Of a DNA stretch of 64,000 nucleotides, positions 43,501-55,500 are shown piece after piece. The stretch lies in assembly GCA_918807975.1 (NCBI GenBank), contig OU964920.1, positions 136,501 through 200,500 of the forward strand, given 5' to 3'. Both the position numbers and the translations under genes were made by a program. Under the pieces are notes generated by a model. It worked only from the letters and a program-made list of their open reading frames with translations, was not told the origin of the DNA and ran no database searches. The stretch is from Aplidium turbinatum. Its lineage: Eukaryota > Chordata > Ascidiacea > Aplousobranchia > Polyclinidae. Positions within the stretch are counted from its first letter, which is position 1; each line of letters opens with the position of its first letter.

Positions 43501-46500
43501 CAACTTACAATCAATCTTTGAACTTAATTAGTTTTTGAATTCACAATATTTGATTTTTTTGTTGAACTTTAGTTTTTATGAAAATAATAAAGAGAAGGAG
43601 TGACGTTAATGTAATCATCATCAGTCGTCATCTCCGCCTGCGGCAGATTGCGCATCAACATGGCTTATTAGCTTCCAAGAGTGGCGATTTTGAGCCAACT
43701 CGCCCAGTGTCGTCAAATTGAGTCCGGTCCATGATTGAATGTTGTCTTGCCATCGTTTTGGTTGTCTGCCACGTTTTCTTTTTCCTTCTACTTTGCCTTC
43801 TGTGCAAACTTTGCTGATTCCGAATTGTGATCTTTTAGTGTGGCCCAACAGTTTTAAAACTTTTGATTTTATTATTGCTGCAATTGGATGTAGTTTTGTC
43901 ATAGTTAGAAGATCTTCTATTTTCGTGTGATCAAGTAACCTTTAATGTAATAGCACATGACAATTATTTTAAAAGTGCGAAGTAGTTTTATCAAGTTAAT
44001 TTTTCAGACGAAGGTTGATAAGCTTTAACAATGCTTGATAAACGCATTCATTGACATTGTAAGTGGTAAGCAGCACTGTAAGTAGCATCATAAAAATGCG
44101 AAACGAAGACTGTCAAAACCGAACCTCGACCCGGAACGCTCAGCACAAGACCCCACGAGAACCGCTCTTTTCAGAGTGCGGCAGTTCCACTGTCGACAAG
44201 TACCGTCATACCACCATCTTACAGCTGAACACTGAGAGGATCACATCCAGCAGATTGATGTGATTGAGCAGCTCGCTCATAAGAATCGAGTTCTTGCATC
44301 CTCCTCCAGGAGACCCACTGCACTTCTGTAGGAAAGCTAGTAATTCCACATTACTCACTAGCTGGGTCTACCCAAAGCAGGAAACATGGCCTTGCCACGC
44401 TTGCAAACTCCTAGGAAAATGAGGAAATAGAATGGATTCGCCTGAGCATTGAAATTACAACATCGTCAATGTATACAAGCTGCCATCCTCACACCGAACC
44501 CATAATCTATACCCTCATTCCCCTCACTCAGTATCTATGCTGGTGACTTTAACTGCCAGCACACCGACTGGAGTTACAAGTATATCAACAGCGACGGAGA
44601 ATGCGAACAACAACCTCGCCCTCTTTTACAACCCAAAAGATCCAGCCAGCTTCTACTCCGGACGCTGGGGAACGGGCACAAACCCCGACCTGGCCTTTGC
44701 AAGCATGGACACAGACAGCTCTCTTTCTGACAGACGTGTGCTAGAGAAGTTCCCACGTTCCCAACAACGACCTTCGCTTATCACTGCCCCTAAGCTTGTC
44801 TCTCCCATCCCAAGTGCCCCAGTGAAGCGATGGAACTTTAGAAAGGCCAAGTGGAATCGCTACAGCCTCATAACCAATCAAAACGGGACGGAACTATCAT
44901 CACCTTTTACTGTCAACGTGGATGAGCCTTATAAAGACTTCTGCCGTGCCATCCAATCCGCAGATAAACAAACTATCCCTCGCGGCTGCCGAAAGAACTA
45001 CACGCCGTGCTGGGATTCAGAGTGCGAAACTTTATACCGCTCTTATGTTCGTGCCTCACCAGGTGCTGCCTCTATCTCAGCCGCAACAAGACTGCTCGAT
45101 CGGCTGGACTCACGTTGGCTAGAGCGATTGAAAAAAATACGTCAACGCTATCGACTTTACACACTCTATCCGGATAGCATGGAGTACTGTCAACAACCTT
45201 ACGGTTTTTGTCCAAATTTGTAAAGAGGGAAACGTCTGATTTTTGGAAAATTATAACACCAGACGAGGAAACCATTTCTGGTGAATTTACATCGGATGAG
45301 TTCACCGCTGCCCTACAATCAACTAAAACCCGTAAGGCCCCTGGTCCCAATATCTTCCCCGAACTTGTACTCCATGCTGGCACCGCCATGAAGTCTTGGC
45401 ATCGCAAATTCTTGTCTTCCTGCTTATGCCAACTCGAATTCCCAAAAATTTGGAGACTGGCCATTGGCCAAAGTAGTCGCGATCCCTAAGCCTCATAAAC
45501 CACAACAGGATCGACCTATATATCTTCTCTGCATCCCTTTTAAAATCTTCGAACGTCTTATGTACACTCGAGTCGAATGAATTATGGACTCACTCGTACC
45601 CAGGGAGCAAGCTGGTTTTCGACGTGGAAGATCTATTGTAGGCCAATTCACTCACATGAGTCTACATCTTCTTCTTCTTCGTTTGAACCTTCTTCGCCAC
45701 TCCAGAATTCGAGGGGCTCTGCCTTTTGCCGCCCTTGGGCAGTGAAGGCGACGCGGTCTAGATGTTTGGGCAAGTGTCGAGCAACCAATGAATTGATTCG
45801 TCATCCAATTCGCGCAGACCACGCACACCATTTGGCTCATGGTAGATGGCGCAGTTACAGATGGTGTGGTCTACGGTTTGTTCCTCCATGCCACACTCAC
45901 AGATCGCGGATGGAGCCATCCCCCATTTGTGCATGTTGAAGCGGAATAGTCCGACGCCAGTACGCAGGCGGTTGAGCCGCACCCAGGCCTTCCTTGGCGA
46001 ACGCATTCCGGTTGGGTGATGGCTGGTGTCGGAGATGAAACTTTGGAGTCTTGAGGAGGTCTTCTTCCACTCCGAGCTCCACTGGTGGTCCGCCCAGGTA
46101 GCCGCACTGATGGATTGATTGAGTCCACATCGAAGATTGCTTTTGTCGTATCCAGGCTTACACCTGGTGGTTGACGATTTAGATCAAGTGGACGGGAAGG
46201 CAAGGAAGCCAATCTTTGTGTCCACCTTCAGGCATGCCTTTAAGTGTCCTGCCAAAGACACAGCCTCATGCTCTTGAGCGGTGTCGAACCGGTGCCCTTT
46301 CGATTGCCGTTCCAGGGCTCTCACCACTCGGCTATGCAGCCGACTGCTTTGAGGCAAAGAAAAAAGCTGGCGCTGTGTTTCTTGACCTCACAGCCGCATA
46401 CGACTCCGTATGGCACCAAGGCCTCACATGAAAACTCCTCCTCCTGCTCCCGGACAGACACATGGTCCGCACATGGTCCGCATAATCATGGGGCTCGTTT

Positions 46501-49500
46501 ACAACAGAAACTTTACCATCATCATCGGAAGTGGTAAACCAAGTAGGTTACGACGCCTTAAGAATGGCGTCCTTCAGGGATCTGTCCTGGCTCTCCTTCT
46601 ATTGAACATCTATACACACGACTTGCCAAACACAGTATCCGCAAAATACGCCTTTGCCGATGGTTTAGCCATTCTACACCTGTCGAATCAATGGGAAACA
46701 TTAGAAGGAACCCTAATCCAGGACATGTCGACACTTTCGGCATACCTCCAGAGATGGAGACTGAAGCTCAGCGAAACCAAAACAGTGACGATAACCTTCC
46801 ACTTAAACAACTGGAAAGCGAAGTGAGCTCAAGATCAACACCGATGGAAAACCCTGCCCTTCTGCCCAAACCCTAAATATCTAGGGATAGTCCTGGCCAG
46901 GTCGCTCACTTACCATCAACAATTCAACATTTGGAGTCACTATACGCAAACAGATCTCAACACGCACAGCTTTGCTAAGGCGTCTGACCGGCTCAGGCAG
47001 GGGAGCGGGAGTTGATACCCTGCGCAGTGCGCATTGCCACCATTGCAATAGTTCACTCTCCAGCAGAATACTGTGCACTTGTCTGGAGCCGCAGTGCCCA
47101 CTGCCATCAAATTAAAACTGCCATAAACAACGCCTTGCGTATTGTGACATGCGACCTACACCTCGGACAATCTCTCTGTTCTTGCAGGCATCCAACCAGC
47201 TGAGCTTCGTCGCAAAACAGCCACTCTGTCTCTTTCTCGCCGTGCTACAAATCCCAACCATTTGCTCCACTCAAGTCTGTACGAGTCTGTGAGTGAGCAA
47301 CCCCGGCGACTGAAATCGAGAGACCCATTTGTGCAGTACATGCCGCACAACTTCTGATGAAAACCTCTGAAGACAAATCCATCAGTGCGGCTACCTAGGC
47401 GGACTACCAATGGAGCTCAGAGTGGCAGAAGATTTCCTCAAGACTCCCAAAGTTTCATCAACATCGACCCCCATTCAAACGGAATGCATTTGCCAAGGAA
47501 AGCCTGGGTGCGCCTCAACCACCTGCGTACTGGCATCGGACTATTCCGCTTCAACATGCACAAATGGAAGATGGCTCCATCCGCGATCTGTGAGTGTGGC
47601 AAGGAGGAATAAACCGCAAAACACGCCATCTGTAACTGCGCCATCTACCATGCGCCAAATGGTATCCTTGGTCTGCGTGAACTGGATGACGAATCAATTC
47701 AATGGCTGCTCGACACTTGCCCAAACATCTAGACCACATCGCCTTCACTGCCCAAGGGCGGTAAAAGGCAAAGCTCTCGACTCCTGAAGTGATTGGAGGC
47801 ATTTAATGGATTGGCATCTAATGGATGGAGAAGGTTCAAACGAAGAAGAAGAAGAAGAAGCGCATTTATAAATGTGCAAAATGATGATAAAGTTAAATAA
47901 AACCTTGAAATAAATTTGAGGTTCTTTTTTGCGTGTATTGATTTGAATTAATCTTCCTTCTGCTCACACTTTAATAGTCGAAACAATTGGTTTACTTGTT
48001 TCTTACTAAACCAGCAAATAGACAATGGAAGCCTTTATCTACGAATGGCGCGTTGCCAATAGGTACATACGGCCATGCCTCTGCATTAGACCCAGACATC
48101 AACGCGGTGTTCATCCACGGAGGATTCAACTTCAACATTTACAACCATCTCTACAAGTATGACGTGGAAAAGATGTCGTGGTAAGTCCAATCAGCGGTGT
48201 TACTATGAATAGCCCGCTCCGATAGCTCAGTTGGTTAGCGCGTGACTTCTGGAACGAAGAAACTTCAAGATCAAGCGGCGCTGGTTCGACTCTCGGGGTG
48301 TGCGCTTGAGCAACGCACTTTAAGGACTGCTCTCCATTCACCGGCATGTAATGAATGGAATAATTTCCCGGCAACAAGACTTCAACAAAACTTGAAAACT
48401 TCACTCTGTCAAACTCGATGACCGGGTCACTGATTCAAAGCCTCTACAAGTATGCGAAACTGCCAGGATTAAGCTCTGCAAGAAGTTTTCCCAGTTCGAG
48501 GATAAAGATTCAATCAATCAATAAATAATAGGCTACAAATCAACTGCAATCAGTAGAGGGGGACGCACTTAATCACCTACCTCTCTCAAAAGGGAGAAAA
48601 ATATCTTTGGCTTTGATGCTGGTAGATCTGAGATCGATTCCAGTTCGGGTCATACCGAAGACTTTAAAAGCGGTACCGATTGTGTTCTTTCTTGCATAAA
48701 ACTGTGGGGAAAAGTCGGATAATAAAGTGATGAAATTCTAAATCTGATACAAAATTAAAAATAAGACCTTAGCTGTTGTAAACATACAATAAATAAAACT
48801 ATAACATTAGTGGTTTGCCATTGAACTCATAGCTATAGTGTTAAGAAATATTTTCAATTCCTTTGCGATTGTGGGTTTCTGTAAGCTATTTTGCCGTACC
48901 TACGAGCGTCGCAAACCTTGTGACTTTAACTTCTGCAGAAATTTAGTCATTGATTGGATAAATTTAGTCAAATGTAAAATGTAGGCCTAAGAACTTTTAG
49001 CGAAAAGAAAGGACATTGGGGCTCAAAGCACACAAACAGAAAGAAGAAAAAACAAGATAAACATTTCAAAAATTTTTTGGGTGGCAAGTTCCCCAATCTT
49101 CACATCTCCTGTCCCCACATCTCGTTTCCCCACATCTCCTGTCCCACATCTTCTGTCCTCATATCTCTTGACCCCACATCTCCTGTCTCCACACTTCCTG
49201 TCCTCACAACCTCCTGTCTCCACATCTTCTGTCTCCACATCTTCTGTCTCCACACCTCCTATCCCCGCAACCTCCTGTCCCCATACCTCCTGTCTCCACA
49301 TCTCCGGTTAGCCTTTTTATTACTTTGATTCACAACATTTTCATTGTTCACTTCGCTTGGAAATTTTGAGTCTCTGAAATTCTGATGCCTCCCAAAATGC
49401 TACATCCGTTACTGCCTGCAAACCTAGCAACCAAAGAATTTAAACTTCTTCACACGATGACTTGTTTTAGGTTAGTACTTCCCTCATCCCCACATTCCAC

Positions 49501-52500
49501 CTACCTCCACACAATGTCTATCATTGCTGGTTCTTTGTATTTATTTGGTGGAAAAGGAGAAGTACCCAGCCTGGACAGATGCGACCTGTGCCCCGAAGTG
49601 CCAACTACCGCTTTTGACATAGGTAAATTAAAGATTATTGACCAGGTTGATCCAGACAATGATGGTAACTCAGATGGTATTAGGAGGTTACTTGCTTTGA
49701 ATTATTTAGATTGCATGGAATGGAAAATCGTCCCAGAAGATTTGTTGATAGCAAGCCCTCGATACGGACACTCAGCGGAGTTGTTAAGCAACAGGTAGAG
49801 TATTGCATCTCGTTACCACTTTTGTATTATTGCAATCAACCATTATTTGTTGATGATTCTTATAGCTGCACATATCAATGAGGCAACATACTCACTTGTG
49901 TTATCGACTTTTTACATTTGCGGAGGCATCTTTGCAAATATTCAATTATAAAGCAAGCAAATTTTTTCATTAGCAAATTTTTCTAGCTTTACTTTTATTG
50001 TGCAGTTGGATCGCAAATTTGAATTTTCCATTTCCACTATGATCTATTTTGATATCATCTTGCATCGCATCTGTGATCGCAGTTCAGTATATCTTACCGC
50101 AATGAGCACAAAATAAAACATGATTAGAATTATTATTCTTTCTTGTTCTTACCTTGCCGGTCATCCCACTCACGTAATCTTCTTTTTCGAGACTAAGCTT
50201 ACCCTTTGACCTTCCTGAATCTGTATCCTCGCCGCTGCGTTTCTGATCTTGGCCGGGTTACAGCAAACCAACAAAGACATGAACTTCCAGAGTATCATGT
50301 CCGCATTTGATATTTACTTGTAGAACAATGCTGATCTACGGAGGATATGACGGAACAATGAAAAATGATGCCATCACATTTATTGCAGGTTAGAGATAAG
50401 ATTCGGTTATAGCAAGTGAAGTAAATATACAAACTAGCAATTTTTCAAATGAAAGTCTAACAATTTCGATAGATTTTAGTTCAGATTTTGATTGCAGTGA
50501 CTTGAAATTTGAAATAATTTGCTTTGTTTTTCATTCAATGCTTTGCTTTTTAGTTGTGATTACAATTGAGTTATCGTTATTTTCGCAATACAGTGGACAT
50601 GTGGACAATACAGTATGACATGTTTGTCAATGAGAAATGAAATGAGAACAGATACGTGTTGGATAAAATAATATATATCAGTTTCCTATGTTAATTAATC
50701 TGGACTAGTCAGCGACTAAATGCCGATAAAAACGAAATACAATTGTTCGCACTATTTAAAGAAAGCGAATTATTTTGGTACGAAGAGTTTAAGAACAAAC
50801 CCTTTCATGACGTCAAGAAGACGTGAAACGTTGCTTTTGTAGACAACGTTTCTTGTGTCGTCACAAATCAAAGTGAAATCAGTGACAAGTCTTGCCAAAC
50901 AGACGGAACGCGATCCAACCACTCATGCGTTACAGGTAAAGCATTGATATGTAGGTGGGTTAATACACTACTAATTATATGAATGATCATATGACATGAT
51001 ATACATGACATGATGTATATGACATGATGCACATGGCACGATGTACATAACATGACGTACATGACATGATGTACATGACCTGATGTACATGACATGATGT
51101 ACATGACATGATGTACATGACATGATGTACATGACATGATGTACATGACATGATGTACATGACATGATGTACATGACATGATGTACATGACATGATGTAC
51201 ATGACATGATGTACATGACATGATGTACATGACATGATGTACATGACATGATGTACATGTCACGATGTACATGACATGATGTATATGACATGATGTACAT
51301 GACATGATGTACATGACATGATGTATATGACATGATGTACATGATATGATGTATATGACATGATGTATATGACATGATGTATATGACATGATGTACATGA
51401 CATTATGTACATGACACGGTGCACATGACACGATGTACATGACATGATGTATAGGACATGATGTATATGACATGTTGTATATGACATTATGTATATGACA
51501 TGTTGTATATATACAGGGACCTCAGAATACCAGTAATACCAGATATACCAGATATACCAGTAATACCAGAATACCAGTACTTCAGAAATCCCTGTATATA
51601 TGTGACATGATGTATAAAATCAAATATAGTTATTACTCTCTAAACCTTTGACAGCCTGTTTCACCTAAAAAGAGGATCATCAGAAGGTCCTTATTCAAAT
51701 AGATGATGAAACAGGCTGTCAAAACCGCCCAAACCGCCCAGGCTACTTCCACAACGACTCAGAAGTTAAGAGTTTTTCACAACACAAAAAACTTAACTTT
51801 CTTTAAATCCTTTATATTAAAATAACTCGAAACCTTTCCCCGAGAGAGAGTTGTTCAATCATAATGAAATATTCGCAAGACAAAAACAACTTCATTGAAA
51901 CCAAGATTTAGTTTTAAATCTTGCATTCAATGTACAGTAGATAGTTTTCGTAATGCTCAAACCTATTGGGTGTAATGTCTTTTACATGTTACCTTTTAAA
52001 AATACTAAAAAGATGTTGTTACAGATGAGAACACAATGTGCCACGCGATCTGCGCTTCCTTTGGAAATTGTGACGATTGTAGATCGTCCGCTTGCTCTTG
52101 TTGCTACGATGACTTCACTTCCTTGTGCTTCTATAGCAACGCATCCTCATGCGATGACCAGGTGCAATGTTGTTATTGTGCATTCAAAATACAGAATTAG
52201 TGTTAACGAGCATTGAGACATGTCAACTGATACCCTCACTTGGGTAAAGAGAACATAAAGCTATAATACAACATAAAACTTGAAATAGGAAGCAAGTTGC
52301 GATGAAAATTCAAGAAAAGTTCGGTACTGCGCCCAAATGCAAACCTGCGATGCTTGCCAATGGTCTGGGTGCTGGTGGGATGAAGCAGAATCTTTTTGTG
52401 GAGTAGAAAAAGGTAAAATGAAGACATTTGTTGCAACGCAGTTTGTTTCTAGTTTGTATCAATCGTAGAAATTCAGACTTCAAGCGAGATCAACGAAGAT

Positions 52501-55500
52501 AATCGTCTTGATTGACGCATTTTTCACAGATAGCCGATGACAATGTTATTAATCCTGCACAATTTAACATAAAAAGGCATTATGTGGCGATTGAGAAACC
52601 TAACTGAAAGAACTTAGCAGGACCTACGAAACGAAATGACTGGTGACACTTATGCAATCTAAATTAATAAGTGTAAAACTCAAAAGCGCTTCCAAATGAG
52701 TCATTTATTGAACCTATTCCATAGACATTAAATTTTTATATCTCATCTGGCGTCTATTAACTTTAAACAGCACATGTAGAATCTAGACGGGATCTATAAA
52801 ATCAAACGGTCGTCGTGGTCCAAGCCGGACGCTACCTAACAATCTAAACAAAGCTGAAACTGGTTAGATGGTTTGGTTGGTTTTGAATCTTTATTCTAGG
52901 ACAGACAAATAGGGTGGCTCGTTTTTGAATTTTTTTTTTTTTAATTCTTTCGGGGTAGTGGTGAAATGGTGCCAATGAGCGAGAAAAAACTCATGACAAA
53001 ATTTGAGATTCGTAACAAATTGTCTTCAGCCTCCTCATGGGGCTCAAAAATCGAAAAATGGGGTCAAAAACGCAATTTTTTCCAAAAGTATTTTTAATTT
53101 GGGTAGATGCAATATTGTTAGATATATCTAATTAACCTAAGAAAAAAAATTAGAGTCATTTAAGCTATTCCTTCAGCTTCCTCACAGCTTCTGAAAATTT
53201 CCATTTTGCTGAAAATTTCGCATTTTTGTGTGTGGTTACCTAATACATAATTGCGTTAGACATTTTTCCAACTATAAAACGTCATTGCACTTCTCTTTAT
53301 AGACCTACCCTGAGCTGTGGCGTCATTTTTTAATGAAATTGGATTAATTTGGTAGGAAAAAGTTACGTCTTTTATTTGAATTTACGTCATTGACGAAGTT
53401 TGTAGTTATGTAACCACAAACAAAAATGCGAAATTTTCAGAAGCTGTGTGAGGAAGCTGAAGGAATAGTTCAAATGACTTCAATTTTTTTTTAGGTTAAT
53501 TAGATATATCTAAACAATATTGTATCTACCCAAACTAAAATATTTTTGAAAAAAATTGCGTTTTTGAATCCATTTTTCGATTTTTGAGCCCTATGAGGGG
53601 GCTGAATACAATTTGTTACGAATCTCAATTTTGTCATGAGTTTTTTCTCACTCATTGGCACCATTTCCCCACTACCCCGAGAGAATTAAAAAAAAAGTTC
53701 AAAAACGAGCCACCCTACCGACAAAGTCTTGATTGGTTATTCCTGGTAGTTTCGCATTCTTGTAGAGGCTCTTGACGCAAAGCCTGTTACTGATATTAGC
53801 AAAGTGAAGTTTTTCGATTGTTCAAGTTTTGTTGCCAGGGAATTATTCCAATCATTAGGTGCAGTAGCGCACCCAGAAAAAAATTTAGGGGGGGGGCTAA
53901 TTCAGAAATGTCGGCCTACTGATTTGCGACAATAGTGACAGTGACAATAGGCCTATGCCCATCCCTTTGATTAATATTTAAAGGCACTCACGGCCCATAA
54001 TCCATTGGTTGCCGATACCTGTACCAGGGATCCAGCGGAGCGTTCAAGCTCTTTTGGAAAAATATTGATTTAAATATTTTACTGCGAGGCAGAGCGAACC
54101 ATCACTTATGATCGCACAGTCAAAACAGGGCCATTACTCATCAATAATAATTAACGTTAAAACTTCAAACAACTGTATCATCAATATTTAGCGTTGCAAT
54201 GTTAATAAATTGAATATTTGTTAATTTTATATTTTTAGGCCTAAATTTTATAGGCCATGAATGAAAATTTGAATAAAAGAATGGCTATTGTAGAGCTCTT
54301 CAAATCGGGCAAGTTAAGGAGTGATATTTGCAAGAACTTCAAAATTAACAGAATGTTGGTCTGAAGAACTCTCAACAAGCACAAAGAAAACTGGAAATGT
54401 CAAAAATCGAGGAGAACGTGGCTTATGGAACCATGTTTACAGTTCTCAAGAAGGATTTGAAGATGAGCCCATTTAAACACATGAAGAAACAGTTGCTAAC
54501 TGCCAATACCATTGTGAAACGTCTTTCCAGAGCCAGAATTCTGCTCTCACGCATTGAAGGAGGGGGCACGCTGCCAAACCTTGTGTTTTGCGATGAGAAG
54601 AAATTTGATGTCCAGCATCATTTTAACAGTCAGAATGATCGTCTATGGTCAAGAGATGGTGACTTGGAACCCCGGCAAGTCACTCGGAGACAAGTAGCGG
54701 CATCAGTGATGGTGTGAGCCACAGTCATCGAATCAGGAAAAAGTCTATCGATTTTTGTGAATCAAGGAGTGAAATTGAACCGAGAAAACAACCGAAATGA
54801 TATTCTTGAGGGTTCATTGTTGCCTTGGGCAAAAAACACTTCAAAAATGTAATTGATCATTCCAACAAGATTCTGCCCCTTCACATGGAGCTAAGAGAGC
54901 GCAAAACTGGCTTTCAGCCAATGTGCCGTTCTTCATTTCCAAGGAAGAATGGCCTCCTTCATCCCCATACCTGAAACCCCTAGACTTTGGCATCTGGTCT
55001 TACCTGGAGAGCAACGTTTCGACTAAACACCACTAAAGTTTGGAAGCGGTGAAGGCTAGTCTGAAAAAAGAATGGACCAAAATACTTCAAAGAGTTATTC
55101 GTGACTCTTGCAAGTCTTTTTCGAAGCGTCTCCGACTTGTTATTGACGCAAATGGCGGACACACTGAGTAAAACTTGTTTATCCTAAATATTTATTTACT
55201 TGACAATGATTATATGTTTATTACTCAAAAATTGTCTAGCCTTTGTTAAATACAGTTGTAACGTTAATTTATTGATGAACCTGTATCTACGATGTCACAA
55301 TTTTACTTATTCCTCCGGTACTTATTCATATCTAACCTGTAGGCAAAAGGTATAAATGGGGAACATATAAAAACTTCATTTTTGGTGGCGGGTTTGGGGG
55401 GGGCTTGAGCCCCCTTAGCCCCATGCTGGGTGCGCTATAGATTAGGTGCCTCTGAATGGAGAGCAGTCATGAAATGCGTTGCTCAAGCGCACACCCCGAG

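Noticed and set aside
45577-46130. Several overlapping frames on both strands between 45.5 and 46.2 kb
   Set aside because: They are shadows of the LINE reverse transcriptase and of its inverted 3' end.
48213-48300. Functional tRNA gene
   Set aside because: A and B boxes are present, but the acceptor and anticodon arms do not close, and a ~200-bp body with an oligo-repeat tail follows as in a SINE.
50868-51487. 201-codon and related frames rich in His/Cys/Met on the - strand
   Set aside because: They are translations of the 14-bp minisatellite, with identical peptides in all three frames.
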